Origin: Spirochaetota bacterium
Lineage (GTDB): Bacteria; Spirochaetota; UBA4802; JAFGDQ01
NCBI GenBank assembly: GCA_016934735.1
Contig: JAFGSG010000071.1
Location: 1 to 64,000, forward strand
DNA length: 64,000 bases
Reading direction: 5' to 3'
Shown here one piece after another: positions 36,555 through 46,200 of the stretch. The position numbers were made by a program, and so were the translations under genes. Position 1 is the first letter of the stretch; every line of letters begins with the position of its first letter. A model generated the notes under the pieces. It saw only the letters and a program-made list of their open reading frames with translations. It did not search any database and had not been told where the DNA came from.

Positions 36555-38270
36555 ATGAGTGAACCGCTTATCATTACAAATTCGGCGCGCTGCCGCGACT
36601 GCTATCGTTGTGTCCGCAATTGCGACGTAAAAGCTATCAGAGTAAAAAACGGCCAGGCCCAGGTTGTACCTGAGTTGTGCATTCTCTGCGGTACCTGCGT
36701 CAGGATATGTCCGCAGAAGGCAAAAGGAGTTCGCAGCTCAACCCCGGATGTTAAGGAAGCGCTGAACGGCGGCAGGAAGCTGATTGCTTCAGTGGCGCCT
36801 TCAACTCCGGCCTATTTTACCATGAACTCTTTTGCAGACATGGAGAATGCGCTACTCGCACTGGGCTTTACTGCAGTTGAAGAAACGGCAGTAGGCGCAG
36901 AAGTCGTAAGCGCAGCTCATCGGGAATATGTTGAAAAAAATCCGGATAGAAAACCGGTCATTACGTCTTCATGTCCTGTTATCGTCAATCTTATCCAGCA
37001 GTATTACCCTGACCTTATCCCTCATCTTGCTCCAATTGTTTCTCCCATGATTGCCCATGGGCGCATGCTGAAGAATAAATACGGTGCTGATGCCTATATT
37101 GTTTTCATTGGTCCGTGCATCGCAAAAAAAATGGAAATACTGGATGAACCGGTAGCCGGTGTAATAAACGCGGTTATAACTTTTCGAGGTCTTCAGGAAT
37201 GGTTGATTGAAAAAGAAGTTATAATTAATAAATCTACTGATATTTGCGCTACTACGCATGAAATGAAAGCAAGACTTTTTCCTGTAGAAGGAGGACTGAT
37301 CGGCGCAGCCCGTCTTAATACTGATATGCTTAGTGCGCAGATGATAGTCACCAGCGGGCTTGCTGCCTGCCGGGATGTTTTACGCGATATTGCAGCTGGC
37401 CAGCTTAATGCTGATATGGTAGAGCTTATGGCCTGCAGCGGAGGGTGTATTAATGGGCCTGTCATGGCCGATCTTCCGGGCGGTATCTACCGGTCTCGCC
37501 AGAAGATCATAGAATACTTTAAAAATAATCCTTATCATCCTCAGATATCGAAAGATGACTGGCCTCCTCTTTCACGTACATACCGGAACAGGGAGCAGCC
37601 TATACCAGAGTTTACAGAGGAGCAGATTCAGGACATACTGCATCGTGTGAATAAGTATACTCCTGAAGATGAGCTGAACTGTCAGGCATGCGGTTATGAA
37701 AGCTGTCGTGAGAAAGCAATAGCTACTCTTCGCGGAATGGCGGAATTAACAATGTGTATTCCATATATGCGAAGCCGCTCTGAATCACTCAGGCAGGTGG
37801 TTATGGATGTTTCTCTTAATCCCGTTATAATTGTTGACTATAACCTGCAGGTCCAGGACATGTCCCCGTCTGCTGAAGCGCTTTTTAAAGTATCACTTGC
37901 AGGGGTGAAAGGAAAATTTCTCTCCGTTCTTATACCTATCATTGACGATTATCTTTCGGTACGTGACACAGGCATGCCGGTAATTTCCAAAGTTAATCGT
38001 TTCAGCAGCGGCATAGTTGTTGAACAAACCATTGTCCGGGTAGAAGGCCAGGCTCTTCTGGTTGCAATAATGCGGGATATTACGGAGGAGGAAAAGGAAA
38101 GACAAAAATTTGTAGGATTAAGATCTGAAATGCTTGAGAAAACCAGAGAAGTTGTACAGAAGCAAATGCGGGTTGCCCATGAGATTGCACACCTTCTTGG
38201 GGAGACAACCGCTGAAAGCAAGATGATCGTTTTAAATCTCGCAAGGCTGCTGGAAGAGGAAGAGCAGTAA
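36555..38270 (+). CDS. hydS: Sensory [FeFe]-hydrogenase with PAS domain (HydS-like)
   Basis: 571 residues. N-terminal [4Fe-4S] clusters (CRDCYRCVRNC, CILCGTCVRICP), then an H-cluster domain with L1 TSSCPVI, L2 GPCIAKKME and L3 MACSGGCINGP. In L1 the proton-relay Cys of catalytic enzymes (TSCCP) is Ser, as known for group C sensory hydrogenases. A CQACGYESC cluster follows near residue 376, then a PAS domain (~410-525, LNPVIIVDYNLQVQDMSPSA) and a C-terminal helix. It probably senses H2 or redox state. Its stop overlaps the start of the phosphatase gene by one base, matching the phosphatase-linked (C3) type. Confidence 0.9.
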   Translation: MSEPLIITNSARCRDCYRCVRNCDVKAIRVKNGQAQVVPELCILCGTCVRICPQKAKGVRSSTPDVKEALNGGRKLIASVAPSTPAYFTMNSFADMENALLALGFTAVEETAVGAEVVSAAHREYVEKNPDRKPVITSSCPVIVNLIQQYYPDLIPHLAPIVSPMIAHGRMLKNKYGADAYIVFIGPCIAKKMEILDEPVAGVINAVITFRGLQEWLIEKEVIINKSTDICATTHEMKARLFPVEGGLIGAARLNTDMLSAQMIVTSGLAACRDVLRDIAAGQLNADMVELMACSGGCINGPVMADLPGGIYRSRQKIIEYFKNNPYHPQISKDDWPPLSRTYRNREQPIPEFTEEQIQDILHRVNKYTPEDELNCQACGYESCREKAIATLRGMAELTMCIPYMRSRSESLRQVVMDVSLNPVIIVDYNLQVQDMSPSAEALFKVSLAGVKGKFLSVLIPIIDDYLSVRDTGMPVISKVNRFSSGIVVEQTIVRVEGQALLVAIMRDITEEEKERQKFVGLRSEMLEKTREVVQKQMRVAHEIAHLLGETTAESKMIVLNLARLLEEEEQ

Positions 38271-39445
38271 TGAGGCAGTTTGTCGAATTCTCGTGGATAA
38301 GTCTGAACAAGGACGGAGAGGAATTATGCGGGGATTCGGTAATCATCCAGTCCTCCCGCGATTCATTTGTGGCAGTATTGTCGGACGGGCTCGGAAGCGG
38401 CGTAAAGGCAAGCATATTATCAACCCTGACAGCGGAAATCGCAGCCCGGATGTTCGATTCCGGTGGAACCGTTGAGGAAGTGATGCAGACTCTCGTAGAA
38501 ACGCTTCCGGAATGCTCCGTTCGGAAGCTAGCCTATGCTACCTTTGCGGTTTTAACCGTTGATCATGGCACGGAAGCACATCTGGTAGAGTTTGACAGTC
38601 CTTCACTCATCCTGGTGCGCAACGGAAAATTAGCTGAATTATCATTTGAAGAGCATCAGATTAAAGGCCGCGTCATCCGCGAGGCGCGTTTTGCATTGCA
38701 GGACAATGACTATATGGTACTCATAAGTGATGGTTATGAACATGCGGGACTGGGAGGAATATACCGTCTCGGATGGGGATGGAAGAATGTAGCCACATCA
38801 GTCCAGCGTTTTGTACAGACCGGCATGGATACAGACAGGCTTTCTGATGCACTTTCGCGTACCTGCATGAAATTATACAGCGGAAAGCCGGGAGATGATT
38901 CCACAGTTATCTGCATGAAAGTGCGGCCGGCGGTATCTGTGTGCATCCTGACAGGCCCTCCAGGCAACAGAGAACTGGACAGCTTTGCGGTTAACAGGCT
39001 AATGTCTGCAGAGGGAGATAAAATAATTTGCGGGGGCAGCACAGCACAAATGGTCGCCCGGGAACTTAAGCTGAAGCTTGAGGTCGAATGGGTGCCGCCA
39101 TGGAAAGTGAGCGGGGAAAAGCCCAGAAAAAAAGGTTCCCCGCCGACAGCAAAATTAGAGGGTATAAATTTTGTTACTGAAGGCATTCTGACTATCGGCC
39201 AGGCTGTAGAACTGCTGGAGAAATGTAAAACAATATATGAACTTCCCGGCGATAACGATGCCGCAACCAGATTAGCGCGTTATTTGCTTGCTGCAGACGA
39301 TATTTATCTAATCGTGGGTACTGCTATAAATCCTAACCAGGTTGCAGACCTTATACGCGGCGAGCCGATGAGGATGGTATATATACGTGAACTCGTTCAA
39401 AATCTGACAAAGAGAAATAAACAGGTTACAGTGGAAAGGATTTAG
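38270..39445 (+). CDS. PP2C/SpoIIE-family serine phosphatase linked to sensory hydrogenase
   Basis: 391 residues. Residues ~1-215 form an SpoIIE-type PP2C domain with metal-binding acidic residues in FVAVLSDGLGSGVKAS, YMVLISDGYEHAG and GKPGDDSTVICMKV. The remaining ~170 residues (from SVCILTGPPGNRELD) contain a GGSTAQMVARELKL-like segment and no domain I can name; this extension is typical of phosphatases beside HydS. Translation is coupled to hydS (TAATG). Likely output of the H2 sensor, acting on an unknown phosphoprotein, possibly an anti-sigma-factor antagonist elsewhere. Confidence 0.85.
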   Translation: MRQFVEFSWISLNKDGEELCGDSVIIQSSRDSFVAVLSDGLGSGVKASILSTLTAEIAARMFDSGGTVEEVMQTLVETLPECSVRKLAYATFAVLTVDHGTEAHLVEFDSPSLILVRNGKLAELSFEEHQIKGRVIREARFALQDNDYMVLISDGYEHAGLGGIYRLGWGWKNVATSVQRFVQTGMDTDRLSDALSRTCMKLYSGKPGDDSTVICMKVRPAVSVCILTGPPGNRELDSFAVNRLMSAEGDKIICGGSTAQMVARELKLKLEVEWVPPWKVSGEKPRKKGSPPTAKLEGINFVTEGILTIGQAVELLEKCKTIYELPGDNDAATRLARYLLAADDIYLIVGTAINPNQVADLIRGEPMRMVYIRELVQNLTKRNKQVTVERI

Positions 39446-39474
39446 TATGTAAGATCCAGGGTTTAAACCCTGTC

Positions 39475-39990
39475 CTATTCATCATCATGAATAATTACTT
39501 TTGAAGGATCATCAGTTCGTATTAATCTGCGAGGAATCCGGATAACTGCCTTTGTACCTGGTGCGCCTTTTAACGGATCGCTGTTTGTTTCTATAGAAAT
39601 GCTGCCGGAATGGGCTTTTATAATGCCATAAGTTTCAGCAAGTCCGAGGCCGGTTCCTTCTCCCGGTGATTTTGTTGTGAAGAATGGCGTAAAAAGCTGT
39701 TCCATGTTGTCATCACTAATGCCTGTTCCGGTATCATGAATTGTTATAAATATAGTATCTATATTGTCATCAATCGTTATTGTCAGGCAGCCTCCGTCCG
39801 GCATAGCTTCCAGTGCATTTTTTTCCAGATTTATTAAGGCATTAACAATTTTGTTATGGTCAATCCAGAGGTGTTCATCATTAATGTTCGATAAAATCGA
39901 TATTTCAACATTATCAGGTTTAATAATACCTGCAAGACTGTCACCTATTATGCGAGATATACTTGTTTCTTTTAATTTAAGCCCCAGCAA
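39475..39990 (-). pseudogene. Histidine kinase fragment (ATPase domain only)
   Basis: The 171-codon frame encodes an HATPase_c domain: N box NALINLEKNALEAMPDGG, G1 DTGTGISDDNMEQLF, F box FTPFFTTKSPG and G2 GEGTGLGLAETYGIIKAHSG. It begins precisely where the HisKA helices should end; an in-frame TAA lies one codon before the only start (TTG 39990), and no sensor or His-box sequence is recognisable in the ~400 bases upstream. It is best read as the relic of a hybrid/NtrB-like kinase that lost its 5' part. It is convergent with the phosphatase gene, with a CAGGGTTTAAACCCTG palindrome (39457-39472) between them. Confidence 0.6.
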
Positions 39991-40371
39991 GGATTACCTA
40001 TAATTGTTTATCTTGGATTTGATTTAGAGCAAATATTATAATGTTTAAAAGCTATTGGCCAACCAGATATATAAAATATTGTAAATGTCAGTATGCATGA
40101 TCAGTTTTTACGAAACGTATAGATCTTATAGATGCTGATTGAACATACAAGGTCTGAAATGTTTTTAAAAGTCAATATCATTTTACTTGAATTTGGACAA
40201 CGTTAGAATCAATTTACCCAACCTGAAATAAATGCAGAATAAATCAGAGTACAAAAGACTACAATAATGAACGAGAAATATGCCAGCGATACCCCTGCCA
40301 TATGAATTGGCTTCGTAAGAAAACCGATGGTGCTTATAAGCATTGCAGAAAAAGCGAGTATATTTGGAAAT

Positions 40372-40400
40372 AAAAAACTCAACCTTATGGTTGAGTTTTT
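40372..40400 (-). terminator. Intrinsic terminator of the tRNA transcript
   Basis: ACTCAACC (40377-40384) / GGTTGAGT (40389-40396), flanked by A and T runs; read on the minus strand it ends in a T-tract. Lies just downstream of tRNA-Glu. Confidence 0.8.
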
Positions 40401-40412
40401 AGATGCATTACG

Positions 40413-40485
40413 CATCCCCGAGGGGATTTGAACCCCTGTTGCAGGGATGAAAACCCTGTGTCCTAGACCCCTAGACGACGGGGAC
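40413..40485 (-). tRNA. tRNA-Glu (UUC)
   Basis: Full cloverleaf on the minus strand: acceptor GTCCCCG/CGGGGAT, anticodon stem CAGGG/CCCTG with loop TTTTCAT (anticodon TTC), T-arm with GTTCAAATC. CCA is not encoded. Confidence 0.95.
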
Positions 40486-40519
40486 AAATATAAAAGCGCA
40501 AATAAAATAATATGCACTT

Positions 40520-40592
40520 TGAGTCGCGGGAGAATTGAACTCCCGACCCACTGCTTAAAAGGCAGTTGCTCTACCGACTGAGCTAGCGACTC
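40520..40592 (-). tRNA. tRNA-Lys (UUU)
   Basis: Full cloverleaf on the minus strand: acceptor GAGTCGC/GCGACTC, D-arm GCTCAGTCGGTAGAGC, anticodon stem ACTGC/GCAGT with loop CTTTTAA (anticodon TTT), T-stem GGGAG/CTCCC. Transcribed with tRNA-Glu, 34 bases downstream. Confidence 0.95.
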
Positions 40593-40888
40593 GGGTGATT
40601 TATTATACAGGACGCTAAAGTATTAAATACACCTTATCTGTCAAACAAAAAAACAAAAAATATGCCGGTATTTTAAATTTTAACAAAAAATTTTATAAAA
40701 TCAAATTAATAAATATAGCTTTTCATTTGATTTTAAAAGATATACTTGGCGCCGGAGTCGGTTGCTCTAAAATTAAAGTAGAGAAATAATAACTGTCATT
40801 TGATGAATGTCGCAATATTATACATAAATTTATATTTATGTATAATTGGCATCTGTCAGTTGATAGTTAAAAATTTACTGTAAAAAAG

Positions 40889-41365
40889 TCAATCTAAATT
40901 ATAATAAAAAATCTTAATAATATTTTTATCGTTACCCTTTTCTTTTTCAAGAAATGACCAGCCTGATTTTATGTAATAATTTTCAAGATTGTATTTATCG
41001 GACTCAGTAAAGAGATGGAGCCGGTTATATTTAAGTGATTTAGCCTTTTCTATCACCTGCCTGATTAGTAAATAGCCTAATCCGCGGTTTCTGTATTCCG
41101 GCAGAACAAAAAGCGATGCGAGCCATGGGTTCAGGTCTTTTCTTGACCAGAGATCGTTCTCCTTTAACGATACCATACCGACAGGAATTTCATCTTCAAT
41201 CACAATCCATGTTACAGGTATTTTGGCGTTCTTTGTTCTTTCTTCGTACGCTTTTATGACCAGATCAAAAGTAATTGACCTGGTTTGGTACCATTCCTTA
41301 TATGCCCAGAAAGCAAGGATGGGTGCGTATTCCGGATGTTTTGTTAAAATTGTAATATATGCCAT
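40889..41365 (-). CDS. GNAT-family N-acetyltransferase
   Basis: 158 residues of the GNAT fold. Acetyl-CoA-binding motif A is LFVLPEYRNRGLGYLLIRQV (R/Q-x-x-G-x-G/A), preceded by WIVIEDEIPVGMVSLKEND and followed by LHLFTESDKYNLENYYIKSGW, the usual C-terminal strand/helix. The substrate is unknown. Single gene; the flanking gaps (40593-40888 and 41366-41565) contain nothing I can identify. Confidence 0.85.
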   Translation of the reverse strand: MAYITILTKHPEYAPILAFWAYKEWYQTRSITFDLVIKAYEERTKNAKIPVTWIVIEDEIPVGMVSLKENDLWSRKDLNPWLASLFVLPEYRNRGLGYLLIRQVIEKAKSLKYNRLHLFTESDKYNLENYYIKSGWSFLEKEKGNDKNIIKIFYYNLD

Positions 41366-41565
41366 ATAAAGTATTTTTCACAATATTTTTTAAAAAATAA
41401 TTTTTGATAGTAAATATCAACAAATTTTATTGATTTAAAAATAAAAAAGTTATATATTTAATATGTTATATAGACCAATATTTATTGACAGAATTATTAA
41501 TTTTTTTAAAACTGCCATTGGACAATATTATATAATGTTTTCCGGGTTTAAATATAATTCAGATG

Positions 41566-41594
41566 TTGACAAATTTTTAGTTATCTAATAAAAT
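41566..41594 (+). promoter_or_regulatory. Promoter of the hdr-met operon
   Basis: TTGACA (41566-41571), 17-base spacer, TAAAAT (41589-41594), about 55 bases before hdrC. Confidence 0.65.
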
Positions 41595-41649
41595 AAATAT
41601 TTTTTAATATATCTTTACAGTACGCATCATTGTTAAGGATAAAGAAAAC

Positions 41650-42246
41650 ATGAAAGCGGATACATATAAATTAAAAGACTTTTCGTCTTTTACAAAAGAC
41701 ATTATAAACGTAAGCGGAGAAAAGATTAACAATTGCTATCAGTGTAGAAAATGCACTGCCGGCTGTCCAATAACGTTCGCTATGGATATTCTGCCTCATC
41801 AGATCATCAAATATATTCAGCTTGGATTTGAGGAGAAAGTTTTAACCTCAAAGACGATATGGCTGTGCGCAGCATGCGAGACATGCGGGACAAGGTGCCC
41901 TAATGAAATTGACCTTGCGGCAATGATGGATGCGTTGAGGCAAAGAGCTCTGGCAACACAATACAGGAACCGGATTGGAGAAAAGGGAACATCGGTCTTT
42001 CATCAAGAGTTTTTGTCTTCAGTAAAGTCAAACGGCCGGGTATATGAAGCAATGATGATGGCTAAATCGAGAATGAGGTCTGGACACTTTTTGACTTATC
42101 TCCTGAGAGGCGACTGGATAGCTGATATTAAGCTTTTTATTCCTATGCTTTTAAAAGGAAAGATGGGCATGTTGCCGCACAGGATCAGGAATAGAAAAGA
42201 AATAAAGAAATTATTTAAAAAATTTGCAATAGGACGGAAGGTTTGA
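41650..42246 (+). CDS. hdrC: Heterodisulfide reductase-like subunit C
   Basis: 198 residues with two [4Fe-4S] motifs, CYQCRKCTAGCP (about residues 28-39) and CAACETCGTRCP (about 76-87), the standard HdrC layout. It relays electrons from HdrA to HdrB. The C-terminal ~90 residues are basic and helical. It opens an operon hdrC-hdrB-hdrA-mvhD-metV-metF, which resembles the methylene-THF reductase complex described in acetogens such as Moorella (there metFV-hdrABC-mvhD) although in a different order. Confidence 0.9.
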   Translation: MKADTYKLKDFSSFTKDIINVSGEKINNCYQCRKCTAGCPITFAMDILPHQIIKYIQLGFEEKVLTSKTIWLCAACETCGTRCPNEIDLAAMMDALRQRALATQYRNRIGEKGTSVFHQEFLSSVKSNGRVYEAMMMAKSRMRSGHFLTYLLRGDWIADIKLFIPMLLKGKMGMLPHRIRNRKEIKKLFKKFAIGRKV

Positions 42247-42249
42247 TCT

Positions 42250-43110
42250 GTGAACACGAAAGTATCATATTATCCAGGTTGTTCCCTGCGCGGTACAGGG
42301 AGGGAATACGGAGAGTCAGCCGAGGCGGTGTTTAAATCGTTAGGCACGGAACTTGTTGAGCTTCCGGACTGGAGCTGCTGCGGTGCTTCATCTGCTCACA
42401 GTGAAAACAAGGGCCTTGCGGTGGAGATAGCTGCGCGGAATCTGATTCTGGCAAAAGAGAGCGGTCTAAAGGATATGGTCATTCCATGCTCAGCCTGCTT
42501 CCAGAGGACTAAAGTTGCCGAGTATGAATTAAAGGAAAATCCGCAGGCATATCCGGATATCAGTTATAACAGTGAAGTCAATATTCCGGATATTGTGAGT
42601 TTCGTACATAATAAAATCGGTATTGAAGCGATAAAAAAAAATGTTATTAAAAAGCTTACTGGCTTAAAAGTCGTAAGCTATTACGGTTGCCTTATTTCAC
42701 GCCATCCGAAAATAACAGGAGCCGGAAATTTTGAAAATCCGACTGAGATGGATACAATTCTTGAAGCTCTGGGAACTGAAGTGATAGACTGGGGATATAA
42801 GACAGACTGTTGCGGCGGAAGCCTTGCCATCTCGCAAGCTGAAATTATGCAGAAGCTTGTAGGCAATCTTTACGACAAAGCGCTCGAAGCAGGTGCTGAG
42901 TGCATTGCTGTCTGCTGTCCGCTGTGCCATGCAAATCTCGATATGTATCAGAAGGAAATATCAAAAAGATTTAAAAAAAATTATAATACTCCCATTTTTT
43001 ATTTTACTGAACTCATAGGCCTTGCGATAGGGGAAAAAGATATTATAAAATGGCTAAAAAGACATCTTACTGATCCGATTAAATTGCTTAAAGAGAAGAA
43101 TTTATTATAA
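42250..43110 (+). CDS. hdrB: Heterodisulfide reductase-like subunit B
   Basis: 286 residues with two CCG domains. The first reads YYPGCSLRG...WSCCGASSAH...PCSACF, the second YYGCLISRHP...DCCGGSLAIS...CCPLCH. In HdrB these cysteines bind two noncubane [4Fe-4S] clusters that reduce a disulfide. In Met-type complexes HdrB has no disulfide substrate and may pass electrons to MetV/MetF. GTG start four bases after hdrC, with GGAAGG upstream. Confidence 0.9.
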   Translation: MNTKVSYYPGCSLRGTGREYGESAEAVFKSLGTELVELPDWSCCGASSAHSENKGLAVEIAARNLILAKESGLKDMVIPCSACFQRTKVAEYELKENPQAYPDISYNSEVNIPDIVSFVHNKIGIEAIKKNVIKKLTGLKVVSYYGCLISRHPKITGAGNFENPTEMDTILEALGTEVIDWGYKTDCCGGSLAISQAEIMQKLVGNLYDKALEAGAECIAVCCPLCHANLDMYQKEISKRFKKNYNTPIFYFTELIGLAIGEKDIIKWLKRHLTDPIKLLKEKNLL

Positions 43111-43124
43111 AAGGAAATTTTAAA

Positions 43125-43226
43125 CTCACCTCCTAATCCCCGGAGGGGGCCAACGGTTGTGAAGATTTGAAGGCGGTTGCTGGGATTTATTCCAAGATGG
43201 TGCCCCCTTTAGGGGTATAGGGGGCC
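43125..43226. repeat. MITE-like element with imperfect terminal inverted repeats
   Basis: The left end CCTCCTAATCCCCGGAGG (from 43129) and the right end (GCCCCCTTTAGGGGTATAGG, 43202-43221) are imperfect inverted copies, G/C-rich against an AT-rich background. About 100 bases, no coding capacity, between hdrB and hdrA. Confidence 0.5.
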
Positions 43227-43272
43227 GAGAGCGGAAAAGCTAATTTAATTTTTTACAAATGAGATATTGATT

Positions 43273-46200
43273 ATGTCTGAAAATAATATAATACAATTAG
43301 ACGATAAAAGAAAACCCGGCACTGGCCTGGGTGCTGTAATGGTTGTAGGCGGCGGTATTGCCGGCATGCAGACTGCTATCGATCTCGCGGACAGCGGATT
43401 CAAGGTGTATCTTGTTGAGGAAAAGACGCATATAGGCGGAAGAATGTCCCAGCTTGACAAGACTTTCCCGACAAACGACTGTGCCATGTGTATTATTTCG
43501 CCCAAGCTTATCGAAGTTGACAAGAATATAAATATTGAGATACTTACAAACACTGAAGTTATGGTTGTTGAAGGACAAGCCGGGAATTTCAGCGTAAAGT
43601 TAAAAGAAAATCCCAGATATGTTGATATAGCTAAATGCACGTCATGCGGGGATTGTATTAAAGTGTGTCCTGTGCTTGTGCCGAATGAATTCAACACCGG
43701 GTTCGATCAGAGAAACGCGGTTTACAAGCTTTATCCTCAGGGAATACCGAGCACGTACGCAATCAGTAAAGCGGACAGGGCGCCGTGCGGCATAACATGC
43801 CCTGCCGGGATCAATGTACAGGGATATGTTGCGCTTACATCAAACGGCAAATTCAATGAAGCTTACGATCTAATCGTTGAGAGAAATCCTTTCCCTTCCG
43901 TATGCGGGCGTGTGTGCCATCATCCATGCGAAGGAGTGTGCAACAGGGGCGAGATAGATGAGCCTGTGGCTATCAACAATCTGAAAAGATATAACGCGGA
44001 TTGGGTAAGACAGAAGCGCAAAGAGGAAGGCTTTAAAGTTGAGAAAGCTGAAATCGATCCAATGAAGCCAAAGATAGCTATTGTAGGCGGAGGACCTTCG
44101 GGATTGACTGCTGCACGCGATCTTGTGCTCGACGGGTATCCTGTGACAGTGTTTGAAGCGCAGAGCAAACTTGGCGGAGCAATGAGATGGGGTATTCCCA
44201 GATACAGGCTCCCTGACGAAATGCTGGACTGGGACATTCAGAACATCATCGATCTTGGAGTTGAGGTTAAACTGCAAAGCGCGCTGGGTAAAGATTTTAC
44301 GATCAAATCTCTAAAGAATGAAGATTACAAAGCAGTGTATCTCGGCATGGGACTTCCGAAGGCAAGGAAGCTTAACATCAAAGGCGCGGATTCAGAGGGC
44401 GTACTTTGGGGCATGGATTTTCTCACTGAAGTGAATATGGGGAAATCGCCTAAAGTCGGGAAGAAAGTCGTGGTAATCGGCGGCGGCAATGTCGCCATTG
44501 ATGCGGCAATGACAGCGAAAAGACAGGGCGCAGAAGATGTCACAATAGTCTCACTCGAATGCCGTGAAGAAATGCCGGCTCACGAATGGGAGATCGAGGA
44601 CGCTGTAAGCGAAGGCATTAAGCTTAATCCTTCATGGGGCCCGGATGAAATAACCGCAAGCGACGGAAAAGTAACGGGGATAAAACTAATTCAGTGCACA
44701 TGTGTATTTGATGAAAGCCAGAGGTTTAATCCCCAGTACAACCCGGAATGCGGTGAGGAACTTAAAGCTGATACAATTATTATAACAATAGGACAAGCTG
44801 CCGATCTGAACTGGGTGAATGACGACAGCAGTATTGAACTCGCAAGCGGAGGCATAAAAGCTGATAATCTGACTCTGGCTACAAACATTGAAGGCGTGTT
44901 TGCAGGCGGTGACATCGCATACGGGCCTAAGTCCGTTGTTGAAGCAATAGCTCAGGGTCATGAAGCCGCGGAGAGCATACGCAGATTCATCGAAGGAAAA
45001 GATTTATCCGCAGGCCGTGAAAAAGAAGATAAGCCTGCGGCAAAAGTTCCGAAGGACAGGCCGTATTATAAGAAATCGAGAACAATAGCTGAAAACATAC
45101 CTGTAAAAGACAGGCAGGACAATTATAATGAGATAGCGCGTACATTCACGCAGGAAATGGCAATTGAAGAAGCAAAACGCTGTCTTGCATGCGGCATATG
45201 CAGCGAGTGTATGCAGTGCGTTGCAGCGTGCCTGCCAGGCGCAATCAATCACAACGAAATAGTAAAAGAGACCGTGATTAATGTGGGCGCTGTTGTAGCC
45301 GCTCCCGGCTTTGATCCATTTGATCCTTCGGGAAAGCCCGAGTATGGCTACGGAAGATATGCCAACGTTATCACATCCATGGAAATGGAGCGGACATTCA
45401 GCGCATCAGGTCCGTATCAGGGCCATGTGTCAAGGCCTTCTGATCACAAGCTGCCGGCGAGAATTGCATGGATACAATGCGTTGGTTCGCGGGATTCTTC
45501 AATAGGCAAGGATTATTGTTCATCTGTCTGCTGTACATACGCTACAAAACAGGCATCGCTCGCCAAAGACCATTACGGCGACCAGGTAAATGCAACTATC
45601 TTTCTTAACGATTTAAGGACATTCGGTAAAGGATTCGACCGCTATTACAACAATGCGGTGAAGAAATACGGCGTAAGATACATAAACAGTTTTATATCGA
45701 CAATTAAAGAAATTCCGGGAAGCAAGAATCTGTTAATTAAATATATCAATGAACAGGGCGGGCTAGCAGAAGAAGAATTTGATATGGTTGTGCTTTCGGT
45801 CGGGCTTGTCCCTTCAGCGTCTTCCGCAAGGCTCGCGAAAGCTCTGGAAATTGAGCTCAATGAATTCGGATTTACGAAGCCTCAGCCGCTAAGGCCTGGC
45901 GAAACATCCAGAAAAGGCATATTTGTTGCAGGCGTTTTCGAGAATCCGAAAGACATACCCGAAAGTGTAATGAGCGCATCGAGCGCAGCTGCCCTTTCAT
46001 CCGAATTGATTTCGGCTTCAAGGGGGTCTCTCACTGAGCACAAGGATTATCCACCGGAAAAAGATATTAGCAAAGACGGCGTGCGTATCGGAGTATTCGT
46101 ATGCCATTGCGGGATAAACATTGCCGGAGTAGTCGACGTGCCTGCTGTTACCGAATATGCAAAAACATTGCCGAATGTGGTTTTCACTGACGATAATTTA

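Noticed and set aside
40209..40343. Short minus-strand frame (44 codons from ATG 40343) with a hydrophobic helix, just downstream of the tRNA terminator
   Set aside because: No ribosome site, no recognisable family, and the longer frame runs through the terminator and the tRNA-Glu gene. A real micro-protein is possible but unsupported.
43125..43226. Insertion sequence between hdrB and hdrA
   Set aside because: Ends are inverted repeats but only ~100 bases lie between them, with no transposase; called a MITE-like repeat only.
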